Shown here: piece by piece, positions 12,301 to 22,389 of the stretch
Layout of the letters: every line of letters starts with the position of its first letter
Position numbering within the stretch: the stretch's first letter is position 1
Origin: Norana najaformis
Lineage: Eukaryota > Annelida > Clitellata > Crassiclitellata > Hormogastridae
NCBI GenBank assembly: GCA_964023275.1
Contig: OZ029916.1
Location: 44,802,080-44,866,079 of the forward strand
Direction: 5' to 3'
Length of the DNA stretch: 64,000 bases
Program-made: the position numbers and the translations under genes
The notes under the pieces: generated by a model
The model's database searches: none
The model's input: the letters and a program-made list of their open reading frames with translations, nothing else
What the model was told of the DNA's origin: nothing

Positions 12301-15300
12301 CCCACAGCGCAGCTTTCGTTGGGCGCTGTAGAAATCTCGGAATTACGATTACCATTACGGCCTGTGATTACGATTCTGAAAAACTTCATTGGAGTCTTGT
12401 GTTACGTTTACCTCTTTACTTTTAGACAAATGGTTGTCAAACGCCTTAAGAACTGTTAATTGGCTTTAAAATAACCTTAGAACTGTTAATTGGTTGTAAA
12501 ATGACCTTTAAAATAGATAATTGTTTATAAGCAAAGGTTTGAACAAAACTGAAATGTTTACTAGATACACATGGTTGCTAGTGGATGTAAATACAATTAG
12601 GTGGATCATGAAGACATTTTCATGCTTAACTACTGGAGATGTATTGGAGTTTGGTTTAATTTTCCAGTTCAAGTGTTGTGGAGGCGCCAACTACACGGAT
12701 TGGAAGAACAACTCTGCTCTCAAAGACACCCGCTCAGTTCCAGACAGCTGTTGCATAAAAGAAACTACAGGCTGTGGAAACGGAGTATTTAATCACACTG
12801 CAGAACCAACTACCATCTACCACGACGTTAGAAATTCATATTCCGTCGTATTAATATCATCCATCTTATTATTATCCATCTTATTCCTTTTTTAACACAG
12901 AAGCAGAAACGTTATCGATTGATAAGAGGTCCGAACTCATTGTTGTAAATGTTAATGTAAATGTAAATCTGTGAAATTCTGAGCACCGCTCAAAACTAAT
13001 TCAACTACCAACTAACTAATCCACCAACACTGCTGAGTTCAAAAGGTCAAACTTCACCTTTAAGTCTTAAAGGTCCAGGGTCACCACTGAGTTCAAAAGT
13101 AAACTTTACTGTAGATTCCAAAGGGTCCAAAATCATGGCCAAGGAAGGAGGTAGGCATCGCCGAGGGTGCCCCCTCTGGACGAACCCATGTAACAAGGTT
13201 CTTTACAAATTAATTGTGTCACAAATGGCTGCAGTCAGCGAATAACTGTCCGCGTTCAGCGCCCTTTTTCCAGCCTTGGCCCTAGTGCAGCGCTGTACAA
13301 ACCATCAGTTATTATTATTATTATTATTACTACTACTACAACTACTACCACTAATACTACTACTGCTAATACTTCTACTACTACTACTATTATTATTACT
13401 ACTACTATTACTACTATTACTATTATTATTATTATTATTAAGGTTTTGTTTCTATGAAGTCATTTTCTATAGCTTAACTAAATTTGAGATTCGTGTTCCA
13501 GATCATGTTGCTGCAGAATTCCTTTTAATGAAATGTAATCTGTTCCATAAACTTCTATAGCGCCGTTATCGTATTGCAGTAGGCATTAATTGATGGTCAC
13601 TTCTAGGCAAAAGTTGTATTCCAAAATTGCTATCAGTTGGATGGAACCAACATCAATGCAGTCAAGAATGGTGAGGCCTTGAGACTGGAAGATGGTCTAA
13701 TAGTCTATGGGAGAAAAGCAATATGATAAAGACGACTCAGTCTTCACTTAAGCGACATCACAGAACCAGCAGAGCAGAGAGAATTGAGCAGCGTGTTTAA
13801 GAATGTGCTGATGTAATTGTAATCGTAATTCCGAGATTTCTACAGTGTCAAACGAAAGCCATGTCGCAGGGACCAGCTTATTCACAGGTGCTCAGTCAAA
13901 ACAAAATCGATAGGCAAAATGGTTCGGTTCCAGGTCAAGATCCAAAAGTCAGACGGAGAGACAGCGTGGCAGCTATGGAGGGTGGTGTTTGGGGTTGGAG
14001 AGGAGAGAGAGATAAGAGGAAGAAGGGGTGTCAGGATAGGATCTGTGAAAGAGGAATGTTTTCAGTTTTGAGTGAAAGGCCGATGCTGAAATTACAAGCG
14101 GTGGAGCATCGATGAGTTTGTATGATGGGTCAGAAAACTGTCGCAGTTCTAGGGGGGGGTTATTCCAGAGTGATGTACATACTTTGACTTGAAGTAGTTT
14201 GATTTTCTTGTAGGGTTGCGTTTCTACCCTAAAGTATTGGATCCAGCATAACATCGTCATTGTTGGCGGTATCGCTGCAGGCTTGACAGTTATTGAGGTA
14301 TCTTAATCATATTGTATGGGAATCAGAATCTCGAGACTTCTACTGCGCCCAAAGAATGTATGCATGATCAGTAGCCACTGTCTTTACACAACACATAGGA
14401 AACCTCATTATATTGCTGTCATTAGCAGCCTTTGCAAGTACTGTACTGTGTTGTAACAAGGTCAGCTCTGTAGCTAAATTTTATTGTTTTAGAATTCACA
14501 TATTAATAATAGTAACAATGATAATAAAGCCTATCATCTGCTAACCACTTCGCCCCTTGCACTTGAAACACGTGGTCCACTCACTCACCAGCGATTGGAG
14601 CTCAGGCCAGCGAGGGTCGCCATCTGACCAAGATTTCTCGAGACTGGGGGAGACTTTGGTGGTGGTGGTGGTGGTGGTGGCGGTGGCGGTGGCGGCGGCG
14701 GCGTGTGGTGGTGGTGGTGTGGTGGAGGGGGTGGTGGTGGTGGTAGCAGAACCTGTCAGTTGTGATACAGCGTATTAATGCCTTCGCCTTTCACAGCACT
14801 TTCTCTCTGCAAGGACTTAATGAGGTTTAGCCCACCCACACATGAAATGTCAATACTTTTTATTATTATTATTTTGACAAAGGCTACCCATTCCAGAATT
14901 TGCTGCTTCTAATTTCAGGTGTCATAATACCTCAGGTTTAACAAAATAATAATGCTTATAATAATAAGACAAATTATATATTGCCAAAACACTAGATTGC
15001 TGTAAGTCCGATCAAATTAGCAGTGAAATGTCCAGTGGCCCAACCATCGAAAATGCGAAATGTTGCTTCATACGACAATTGACCATTTCTTGTAAGGCCC
15101 CTAGTATTACTCTGGTGTGTGTTACATTACAGGTTGTGGTATTTGAAGGTAAACAAAGCTCCGTCTACTTAATTGATATTCTAACTCCTATTGCTTTTGA
15201 CATTTTTAAAAACTTGTTTTTGTGGTTGATTGCAGATAATTGGAATCATAATCGCTGGATGTTTGGCATCAGCTGTACGTCGAGAATACGAAACTGTCTA

Positions 15301-15301
15301 A
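3246..15301 (+). CDS. CD63: CD63-type tetraspanin, 7 exons, 245 aa
   Basis: Four-pass membrane protein of endosomes, lysosomes and plasma membrane that organises tetraspanin microdomains. CDS joins 3246-3308, 6144-6332, 9759-9833, 11657-11758, 12668-12826, 14214-14297 and 15236-15301; all introns are phase 0, and each exon reads into the next without a stop. Membrane segments are near residues 9-35, 51-71, 79-105 and 209-235, with GCCGAIKEN after the second. The large loop has the CD63-type six-cysteine pattern: FKCCGGANYTDW (144-155), VPDSCCI, TGCGNG and a final GC at 197-198. Three N-glycosylation sequons are present (N151, N157, N185). The C-terminus is YETV, a YxxPhi sorting signal like that of CD63. 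Length fits the family (about 238). The start is the first ATG after the TATA box. The oddest point is the weak intron 5 donor (GTTAGA). Confidence 0.93.
4205..4540. repeat. (ATC)n / (ATT)n microsatellites in intron 1
   Basis: Two blocks, about 4205-4285 and 4463-4540, of CATCAT and ATT units. The long hydrophobic ORF across the first is an artefact of trinucleotide repetition. Confidence 0.9.
4905..5432 (-). mobile_element. hAT-like element, truncated copy (TAGGGCTGCCAAC family)
   Basis: Reverse-complement relative of the complete copy at 18684-19225, sharing most of its ~540 bp. The left terminus TAGGGCTGCCAAC is intact. The right terminus is lost where an adjoining MITE fragment begins. 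No transposase is visible. Confidence 0.75.
5433..5525 (-). mobile_element. Fragment of the CAGTGCTTTTT MITE
   Basis: Reverse orientation. It shares the blocks GTGTTTATTGATTGA, TTCCATAATTGTTCAG and CTAGAGAAACCACTG with the full copies at 743 and 28143, and carries only one end. It abuts the truncated hAT element. Confidence 0.65.
6144..6332 (+). CDS. CD63: Tetraspanin exon 2
   Basis: 63 codons from LAGLALIVAG to HCMIVT: end of membrane segment 1, small extracellular loop, segment 2 and the GCCGAIKEN cytoplasmic loop. Acceptor is AAACAG|CTTGCAGG. A second AG 7 bp downstream would break the frame. Donor is ACG|GTGAGA. Confidence 0.93.
6360..6640. repeat. (TTA)n / (CTA)n microsatellite, intron 2
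   Basis: Dense ATT/TTA trinucleotides broken by short unique stretches. Confidence 0.9.
6873..6950 (-). mobile_element. tRNA-derived SINE, body fragment
   Basis: Shares CCAAGGTCCTG, GGGACCAGTGCATCGCA and TCTCAGCTTA with the SINE copy at 40075-40285, in the same orientation. The tRNA-like head is missing. Confidence 0.6.
7553..8060. repeat. GGGGT-rich minisatellite, ~74-bp unit of two ~37-bp halves
   Basis: CATCATGGGG landmarks fall at 7661, 7697, 7771 and 7845, giving 36- and 74-bp spacing. Repeated words are CTATGGGGTATTGC, ATGGGGTAACA and TATGGGGTTACA. It lies in intron 2 and decays after about 7918. It is not a telomeric repeat. Confidence 0.85.
8480..8940 (+). mobile_element. LINE family 1, 3' end, with internal insertion
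   Basis: Matches the family 1 tail seen at 12040-12360: CTCTTTCACA, TCTTATCCTGACACCCC, TTTTGCCTATCGATTTTG, CATTGGGCGCTGTGG, then an ATTACGA-type tail. The expected GCGCCTGTGAATAAGCTGG is interrupted by a block of minisatellite (8669-8866). Confidence 0.75.
8669..8866. repeat. Copy of the GGGGT minisatellite inside a LINE tail
   Basis: About 198 bp nearly identical, in the same order and orientation, to 7711-7908 in the parent array. It sits exactly between GAGCGCC and AAGCTGGTCC of the LINE sequence. Confidence 0.85.
9023..9368. mobile_element. LINE family 3 tail joined to LINE family 2 3' end
   Basis: The segment 9023-9078 has TAATCTAA repeats and CTTCTATAGCGCCGTTATCA (family 3, - strand). 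From 9079 a + strand family 2 tail follows: TCGTCTCCCTCGAGAATTG, CCTCTCAGTGTTCCGC, AGGCGCTTTATAAATC and an ACAATT-type tail, as at 59600-59840. Confidence 0.7.
9759..9833 (+). CDS. CD63: Tetraspanin exon 3
   Basis: 25 codons, FVVLLCVVLVLEVAAAIVAF onward to RSK: membrane segment 3 with the family's EVAA motif. Strong polypyrimidine acceptor (TTTTTCCAG). Donor is AAG|GTCAGT, followed 15 bp later by a minisatellite. Confidence 0.93.
9849..10148. repeat. Minisatellite next to the exon 3 donor, alternating 45/47-bp units
   Basis: About 6.5 units, each starting AGTATGCATATCCAGTACAC; 45-bp and 47-bp versions alternate, giving a ~92-bp higher-order repeat. The array starts 15 bp after the tetraspanin exon 3 donor. 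The flank after it (GTAAGTACAGATATGACTG) resembles the donor flank before it (GTCAGTACAGATACTG). Overlapping ORFs in both strands are repeat artefacts. Confidence 0.9.
10411..10890. repeat. 170-bp tandem repeat, ~2.8 copies, intron 3
   Basis: Copies start near 10411, 10581 and 10751, each with CATGTTACATTTACC, AGACAAATGGTTGTAAAAC, AATTTACACAATGCGATATG and AATAATGTGTAAAAT. A diverged partial copy of the unit occurs at 12400-12460 in intron 4. Confidence 0.88.
10915..11065 (-). repeat. Interspersed repeat family A, partial
   Basis: Reverse copy with GACCGTATGGCCTC, GGGTGAGATCCTTCACCACC, CCGTTTGAATGGG and GGCTAGCCCGAGATC. Confidence 0.7.
11657..11758 (+). CDS. CD63: Tetraspanin exon 4
   Basis: 34 codons, start of the large extracellular loop (ITGAVEKEMM to NKVQKA). 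Acceptor TTCCAG|ATA and donor GCG|GTAAGT are both near consensus. Confidence 0.9.
12040..12360 (+). pseudogene. LINE family 1, 3'-truncated end with ORF2 tail
   Basis: The + strand reads FSDPSYKLIDAPP, then AFHSKLKTFLFHRSYPDTP: the end of a non-LTR retrotransposon protein, where an LKT.LF block near the stop is typical. A 3' UTR follows and ends in ATTACGATTACCATTACGG. It lies in tetraspanin intron 4. Other copies or parts: 8480-8940, 13815-14150, 21000-21240, 25100-25410, 33590-33745, 40330-40425, 56520-56975, 58980-59150. Confidence 0.75.
12668..12826 (+). CDS. CD63: Tetraspanin exon 5
   Basis: 53 codons holding the CCG, PDSCC and GCG cysteine motifs and three sequons. Acceptor is TTCCAG|TTC. 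The chosen donor GAC|GTTAGA is weak. A donor 18 bp further on (TCC|GTCGTA) also keeps frame and would add six residues, but IYHD joined to GC fits the family spacing better. Confidence 0.88.
13310..13440. repeat. (TTA)n / (CTA)n microsatellite, intron 5
   Basis: Trinucleotide runs that create a poly-leucine ORF with no biological meaning. Confidence 0.93.
13815..14150 (-). pseudogene. LINE family 1, 3' end (reverse)
   Basis: Reverse copy, in intron 5. The - strand ORF through here carries WNNPPLELRQFSDPSYKLID and FHSKLKTFLFHRSYPD, the C-terminal LINE protein tail. The tail repeat (TGTAATCGTAAT) is at the left end. Confidence 0.75.
14214..14297 (+). CDS. CD63: Tetraspanin exon 6
   Basis: 28 codons, GCVSTLKYWIQ to LTVIE: last loop cysteine and first half of membrane segment 4. 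Acceptor is CTTGTAG|GGT and donor GAG|GTATCT. Confidence 0.93.
14655..14752. repeat. (GGT)n / (GGC)n microsatellite, intron 6
   Basis: G-rich trinucleotide run on the + strand. Confidence 0.93.
15236..15301 (+). CDS. CD63: Tetraspanin exon 7 with stop
   Basis: 21 codons plus TAA: rest of membrane segment 4 and the tail RREYETV. Acceptor is GATTGCAG|ATA. The terminal YETV fits a tyrosine-based endosomal sorting motif. Confidence 0.93.
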   Translation: MIGIIIAGCLASAVRREYETV

Positions 15302-15308
15302 ACGATGG

Positions 15309-15314
15309 AATAAA
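15309..15314 (+). terminator. Possible polyadenylation signal, tetraspanin
   Basis: AATAAA begins 8 bp after the stop codon, which would give a very short 3' UTR. A second AATAAA at 16791-16796 could serve a longer one. The sequence alone does not decide. Confidence 0.4.
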
Positions 15315-15464
15315 AAAGGAAGAAAATATTTCAGTAATTTTTTACCCAATTGGTTTTGTTTGTGTGTAGAGTTAAAAATCGAAGCATTTAAAAAGTTCCT
15401 TGCAAACTGGCGTTCTGCAGGACACTAAAATCATACTGTTTATGAGAGGCCCACTAAAGGTGCC

Positions 15465-15516
15465 AATATATTATTATTATTTTTTTATTATTATTTATTA
15501 TTGTTATTTATTGTTA

Positions 15517-15557
<41 letters not shown>

Positions 15558-15724
15558 AAGATTTATATATTATTGTCAGTTTTTGAAGGCAAAGTTTAAC
15601 ATCGAGATGAGAAGAATTATAGCAACTTGGTGGTGAATGAATCTTCATTCAAATTCTGGATTGTAGCCTGTGCCATGGTGTGTTCAAAGATGTGTATTAT
15701 TATTATTATATTAGTAATTATTAA

Positions 15725-15767
<43 letters not shown>

Positions 15768-15790
15768 CAACATCATCATTATTATTACTC
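15465..15790. repeat. (TTA)n microsatellites
   Basis: Two blocks, 15465-15556 and 15690-15790, of almost pure ATT units. Confidence 0.93.
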
Positions 15791-15799
15791 AGTAACTTC

Positions 15800-15905
15800 T
15801 GTTATGCCAGTGTCTAATGCACAAGGCAGCAACCGATGGTGAACCAAAACCAAGCTGCAATCAGGTCAGTATCCAGAAGATCAGTCCACTAAGACAGAGG
15901 GAATG
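15800..15905 (-). mobile_element. LINE family 3 tail fragment
   Basis: Shares TGTCTAATGCACAAGGCA, CAACCGATGG, CAGGTCA and ATCCAGAAGATC with 27655-27770. Confidence 0.65.
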
Positions 15906-18683
15906 TCCAGACGTTCATGATAGTCTAGGGGTAGCATGGTGGGTTCCCAGGGTGTCTTGGTGGCTGGACTAAGGCTATGGAATTTGCTGGGATTTGAATT
16001 CTCTTTGTCTGCACTGGAATTTCTTTGATGTCATCTAGGCCAGGGCTAAAACCTTAGATTGCTTATCCTCCGTGTCCTGTATTTCGGTTTATGGGGCCTT
16101 GTGGATCTCAAAAGAATTGTGACTTTGAAATGCAGATGTGCTTGGAGGCAATCATTGATTGATGCCCTGTGCATTACAGTATTAGGCTTTCCAGATAAGA
16201 TTACATTAGGTGCAGACACTAATGATTGCGATTATTGTTCTGGTGACGATGTTCAAGCTGATGGTGATGATGATGATACAGATGGTGACACAACTGGCAA
16301 AAGCATTGGTTACTTTAGTGATAATGATGATGCGACACTGATGACGATAATGTCTGTGACAAATTTGTGATGGCATTAACGAGTTTCATTCTGTAGTTTG
16401 ATTCAGTTGCTGGTTCTCTTCTCTTTTTCAGGAATCTTCTACCCACTGGACTGCTTGTATTTCTCGTTCACCCTCAGATCTGTTTCACCCTCTTGTATTA
16501 TGACTACCAGTATATCAGCACAGACGGCTGACAGTTCACCTGCATCATCATGGAAGGTCACGACCCTAAAAAACAACCTATTTATTGTAAGAAATGTTAA
16601 CTTTTTTGTTTTGCATTTTACTGATGGAACTAAGGCTGGAATTTTTGGGTGCTTCTGAAATCAGAAGCTGTATTTTGATTCTGGAAGAGCCCCAAGTGCA
16701 CAAAATTTAACCCATGTCCTCTTCTGACCTTTCTGCCCTTCTGGCTTTTCGACAGAAGAAGCTCCATATCTTTTGGAAGAGGAATATGCCAATAAAACGG
16801 CAGGAATAGAATTTTGCCAAGAACGCACCCAAGTAACAAATACACAGAATCGTCTGTTCTCTGTTAAGTTTATGGAGTATTAAGAAACCCTGCTTACAGT
16901 GATGTATTGTTATGCGAATGAATTATTTTTTTCCATTTTTGTGAACAGTCCTGCTAATTGCTTACCCTCTGCAGCCTAACTTGTGGTTTCTCTAACCTAT
17001 CTCAGAATTTGACTTGGTTTCTTCAACGGATTTTGATCTTTGTTTACAATTTTACTGGAAGCAGCCATCAATTGATGCCTCGGACATTATGATAAGGGCA
17101 CTAAAGAAGACATTAGATTTGATTTAAGTTCAATTTTCTTCATGAAATGGTAATTATTACTGGGTTAAATTAATTGATAACTTTTCAAATGCAGTTTGTG
17201 GAACAAAATATTCTTTTATATATATATTTTCAGAAGTTTACACTTATAGTACTGTGGCTTTTGGAATGACACACTTTCAAAAAAACATGAGTGCTACTGT
17301 CAGGTGTTGGTCCATCTTGAATTGCTTGCAGTCTTGCTTAGCATATTTGTAAAAACTGGGGTAATGTATTACAACTCTTTTCTTAAAGTAGTCCTCAGAA
17401 GTGTGCAATTGGGTTAGAAGCATGAAAGCAAGCCATTAACGGAAGAAATAAACCAATGATGAGCTACTTGAACGCTAAAAGCAATTTGATAATGTTTGTT
17501 TAACAACCCCGTTATATCGAGATGATTAGCCAATTTGTTGGGTTCGTATTGGCCCCTTAGCTGGTCACCAGCAATATGGGCCAACTGGGAGGCAATGAAC
17601 TTGGCTGTCTTAAGGCTTAACAAGGAACAAATAAGTGAATGAATTATGGATTTCATACACTGCTGTTGAAACTGTTTTGAATGGCAAATGCTTTGTCAGT
17701 GTGCCATTGATACCACACAACGGTATTCGTTTGGAGGACATCTTTGGCCAGAAATAACTGCAAGAGCGGTTACAACCTTTTTACACGATTTTAAGTTAAG
17801 GTCCCTCTAGATGCATAATTTTTAGCTGCACTTAGTGTGTTGAGAATCGCACGTTTTTTTCTTGATGTTGTTTTGCGGTTTGACCATTCATGTGTTGCTG
17901 TCTTTTAATTTTTGGTGCTTAAACCAGACAAAGAGACAAGAGCTGTCAATATATGTATTCACTAGAGAATGTGCTACTATAGCGATATATACTTACATAA
18001 ATTTAGAGCGGACGAAAAGCGGAACTAATATTTGATTGACATCAGCAAAAAATGTTGCGATGTAATAATTTGTTGTTGGTGTTCAGTGCATGACATGATC
18101 TGTGACTGTTTTCTTTTCATGATCTGAATTTCCTTCGTTACTTACTTATTTTTAGAAACAATACTTATTTCATTATGTAGCTGCAAACTTCTGTTAGGTT
18201 TACCAGTTGAGGCACAGACGTGGCAAGAGCAATCAATCCATTGTCCTTGAATGCTAGTTGTTGGCTGCTTGATATTGAATTGTTATCGTCTGTACAACAG
18301 ATGCAGTTTTTTAACCAAGAATACAGATCTGATAGGACAACTCTGCAATTTGCTAACCCAGGCATTATATTATTATTATTTTCTATTGTAATTATTAGTG
18401 CATATGCCCCTGTCTGTATACATTATCTCAATACTTGTTACTGTGTATATATTTTCTGGAAGGTATATATATATAAACTATATTTGTTTATGGTTCATAT
18501 GTGTGTGCAAGTATTTTGGAAACCTGTCAACAGATAGAAGATTAGACTCCAACTGAGTGTTGTGGAAACTTCGTCATATGCTGATGTAAAATATTTGTGC
18601 GGTTTGCAGCAATTTCTGTGCTGTAGCGTTTGCAAAATGATTTCGGCAACTATATGTGGTATGGTAATGGTATGTATGTATCA
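15906..18683. other. No supported gene; mostly unique AT-rich DNA
   Basis: It contains a short LINE family 3-like piece near 17060-17125 (GACATTATGATAAGGGCAC). An acceptor-like TTTTTCAG at 16430 precedes an open stretch that matches nothing I know. Part could be a long tetraspanin 3' UTR, but nothing proves it. Confidence 0.45.
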
Positions 18684-19225
18684 TAGGGCTGCCAACTTTT
18701 GATTCTGCCAAACTGGGACGCCCGCATAGTCACTCGATATGCGAGTACCAATTTACCCTGTCCACATCACTGTATGTAACGAATGTTGCGTCAACCTAAT
18801 GTAGGATCTACTGCGAATAGTCGTTAAAAGTTATAGTCAAATGATTTGATTCAATTCATCAAGAGACAAGTGGCCTATATATAAAATTTGAATCAACTTG
18901 AAGAGTAAAACGTTTATTAAATTCCAGTAACCTACCTGGCTTCAGGGCCTAGAACAAGCGAAGTTCATATAGGCCTATACATGCATGATGCATGCAATTT
19001 GCAGATGTCATTTATTGGGTCTACTAATCTAACTACCCTCTATTCTATGGTCACTCTGTAAAACTTATCTACGACCGGCTGTTCGAGTTTAGTGTGCGGA
19101 AAGAAGAACAGCATTTGGTGAAGTAGCATCAAGTTCTGGGACAATTTGGGATCAATCCGGGACACGGGACGAAAAAGGCCGATTCCGGGTCTGTCCAGAC
19201 GAATGCGGGACGGTTGGCAGCCCTA
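18684..19225 (+). mobile_element. hAT-like non-autonomous element, complete
   Basis: A 542-bp element with inverted ends TAGGGCTGCCAAC and GTTGGCAGCCCTA. Flanking 8-mers ATGTATCA (18676-18683) and ATGTTTCA (19226-19233) match at 7 of 8, as for hAT insertions. An inverted, truncated sibling is at 4905-5432. No transposase ORF. Confidence 0.85.
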
Positions 19226-20999
19226 ATGTTTCAACGTACTTTAACTGCACTTTCTTGGATCCTCTTAAATCCATGATGAGTTCGAGAGAAATGCAATAGC
19301 TGTTTAACATGTTAGTGATGGTCGTAAAGCTGCAGCTTTCCGCTGACAGTAGCGAGGCCCCAGCTAACAAAAACCGGTCCACGCTATTTTTAATAGACAC
19401 TGCCATTCCCACTCTCTGGTCCATTGAAGTTGTCGATAAGCAAGTGGTGTATGCTCGCAGAAAACGGTGATCCACCGAATGGAGTTACCTGGAGCAGGAC
19501 ACGCGCTCGTTGGTTTGCGCATGGTGGAGGTAGCCCTGGCTGGGCGAGCGCTAGCAGGGAAAAATCCCTGTCTGTCTACTAATACCCCAGGGTCAAAGAC
19601 CTCGTGAGTGGGCCTAGTCCTACCTCATTGTAAGGCATTGATAGTTATTTATGATAAACGCTATTTTGTTGGTTAAATGGAGATATGGTATATCAGTATT
19701 TGGCGCATTTTAGCGCTAAATAGTATTTCTGCATTTCTTCTGCTTGTTTTCGTGGATACTTGAAAACTTGTTTGACTTACTTTCAGGGGTGATTTATTTT
19801 TCACCCTTTGAGCTGATTTCTGCCATGAAAGGGACCATTCATTTCTCGATAGCACAGTAATTTTTAAATAAGTATGAAAGTCGTGAGGATATTATATAAT
19901 GCGTCTTACAGATTTAGCTAATCGGTGGCAGTCTTCACGCAAAGTCGTCGGGATAAGTCAACCGTTTATTCACAAGGGAAGGAATGACAAGAATTGAAAG
20001 ACAGACACACAGACAAACAAACAAACATAATATGGAATAGCACACAGAAAAGTAAAAATGACAGAAAAACAAATATTTTACAAAAATAATTTTGCTTTGT
20101 TTCAGCTGTTACAAGCCATTGTTGTTCGTATTGTTATAAAAAATGATGAAGATAATGATAGCGATGTAGTTGTTGTTTCCAATAAATTGTTACTTGAAGT
20201 TTATGTGAGATGATGAAATTGAAATATTGTTGGAAATGTTACTTTACTTTTTAAGTCTATTGTTATTATGAGAAGCAAGATGAACATGTTTGTACAGCAT
20301 TTTATATTTTAAATTGGAAAACATATTATGGTGCATATGGTATTTTATAGTATTTTCACCTGATCATAATAATTGTTCAAAGTATTATTTATGCATGTTT
20401 CTCAAGAAATTTTACATTGTAGCAGAGTGAATCATAAACCAAGGACTGAATTTTAAATTGCAATAATATTAATAACTGATGGATTATGACCGTAATAATT
20501 TACATGTAAACTTGGGTATAATAAATTGATCAAGAAATGTTCAGTTTGGCTTAACTGTTACTTTACTATTCCTAAATGTCTAGAGTCTTCAAAGTAATTG
20601 TAATCATAAACTCGAAATTTCCTAAGTGCTACTTAAAAGCTAAGCACAGGGAGCCTGCTTGTTCAGCTGCGTCAAGTCAGTGGGGTTATCAAAAAATGCC
20701 ATTTCTAGAACCAAGTCCAGCTGCCAGAAAACCAGAGAGAAGGGGAGAGTAGCTGTAGGGTTGGGTTGTATTTAGGCCGAGAGAAAAGGGAAGGCAGCGG
20801 ATTCGATGGATGTAGTGTTGCTTATGTGAGTGGTAACATTGATTACAATTTTTTATTGACATGAGATTTTCCATTTTATACATTATAAACCGGAAACTGT
20901 CTATTATTCTCTCATGAATAATGTCCATGGTCCAGCTGTTTAGGCTGTCTCCGTAGTGTAGAAAATGCTTCAGACCTAGCAGGTGCTTTGTGCCTGTCT
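19226..20999. other. No recognisable feature
   Basis: AT-rich sequence. Short ORFs on either strand lack any family motif or consistent splice sites. Confidence 0.45.
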
Positions 21000-21240
21000 A
21001 GTAAGTTTGAGATATCTACAGTACCGAATGAAAGCTAAGTTGCAGGAACCAGATTACTCCTAGGCGCTTAGTCAAAACAAATTCGACAGGCAGGAATCGT
21101 TCGGTTCCAGGTCAAGATCCAAGAATCAGGCAGGCACACAGTCAGAAGGTTATGGTGGAAGGTGTTTGGAATTGAACCGGAAAGTGAGATAAAAGAAAGA
21201 GGAAGAATCAGGATAGGATTTGTGGAAAAGGAGATGTCAT
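21000..21240 (-). mobile_element. LINE family 1, 3' end, diverged
   Basis: Reverse copy with AACCAGATTACTCCTAGGCG, TAGTCAAAACAAATTCGA and TTCGGTTCCAGGTCAAGATC. Confidence 0.65.
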
Positions 21241-21444
21241 CCAGTCGCTTTCGGATGGATCCCAGGAAACCCAGTCCCTCTGGATTCGTAGCCGTGGATA
21301 GATGTCGACTGTTGCTTTGTCTGCATCACCATAGCTTTCCAGATGTCGCTTTCTCCGCTACTGCTCGTGATCTGGGTGGTCTGACAGATGGAATTTTAAG
21401 GTTGCCTTATGACCATTGGCTCCAGAGTTCATTATTCCAACCAA

Positions 21445-21705
21445 ACACAATCCATCCATCCTTTCATCCATCGATCCATCCATCCACTGATCCATCCATC
21501 CATCCATTCTGATCCATACATCCATCCATTCTAATCCATCCATTCTAATCCATCCATCCATTCTAATCCATCCATCCATTCTAATCCATCCATCAATTCT
21601 AATCCATCCATCCATTCTCATCCATCCATCCATTCTAATCCATTCTAATCCATCCATCCTTCCATTCTAATCCATCCATCCATCCATCCATTCTAATACA
21701 TAATA
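21445..21705. repeat. (ATCC)n minisatellite
   Basis: CCATCCATCC runs with interspersed ATTCTAATC. The antisense ORFs (repeating MDGWIR) are artefacts. Confidence 0.95.
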
Positions 21706-22062
21706 TGACAGGACTAGGAGCTGACCTTCTCAAAACGTGTGAAGAATGTATGTTAAACATGCTTCTACCGCCTGCAATACACCGCTCGCTTACAACTCGA
21801 GCTACCACGACCCTCACGGACGCATTCATACACACCTGCTTTGACTGAGTTCACGCATAGAATCTGTTGTGCTGTGGACTATTAATGAATATAGTCTTGC
21901 GTGTGGCCGTGTCTTATCTTCAGCCGTCCTCGAGCCGAGGATTGGCTGCACCACAGACAATTTTGTGCCACCTGCTTCTGTCCCTCGTCTCCGGCAATGA
22001 CTGGTCGAACGATTGCGCTACTTTAGAAATCAGTTACGTTTCAATTCTTTCAGGTGTCTTAG

Positions 22063-22063
<1 letters not shown>

Positions 22064-22127
<64 letters not shown>
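22064..22127. repeat. (TA)n microsatellite
   Basis: Uninterrupted TA run. A second, 22233-22277, lies between two inverted repeats. Confidence 0.97.
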
Positions 22128-22131
<4 letters not shown>

Positions 22132-22137
22132 AATCTA

Positions 22138-22211
22138 TTTTGCACTATTCTTGTTGACCAAATTTATGTATGTATGTATACATAAACCTGGTCAACAAGG
22201 ATAGTGCAAAA
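22138..22211. repeat. 74-bp imperfect palindrome
   Basis: Arms of about 33 bp, from TTTTGCACTATTCTTG to its complement ending GATAGTGCAAAA, with two or three mismatches and a short ATGTATG-type spacer. Confidence 0.85.
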
Positions 22212-22242
22212 GTTACAATTTCATTATTCTTTCATGTATCTT

Positions 22243-22278
<36 letters not shown>

Positions 22279-22280
<2 letters not shown>

Positions 22281-22372
22281 CTACCAATGAAGCGCAGTTG
22301 AAGAATATATTACGTCGTTTTAAAACTTTAAAACGACGTAATATATTCTTCAACTGCGCTTCATTGGTAGTT
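22279..22372. repeat. 94-bp perfect palindrome
   Basis: Arms 22279-22324 and 22327-22372 are exact reverse complements over 46 bp, separated by only AC. The left arm starts AACTACCAATGAAGCGC right after the second TA run. No TIR element or ORF is associated. Confidence 0.95.
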
Positions 22373-22389
22373 TATGAAACAATCAGAAA

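Noticed and set aside
16398..16658. Possible extra tetraspanin 3' exon after TTTTTCAG at 16430
   Set aside because: The protein already ends with the expected YETV and stop at 15301; the open frame has no resemblance to a tetraspanin.
19152..19475. 107-codon - strand ORF as a transposase piece
   Set aside because: It overlaps the end of the hAT-like element only by chance and has no transposase motif.
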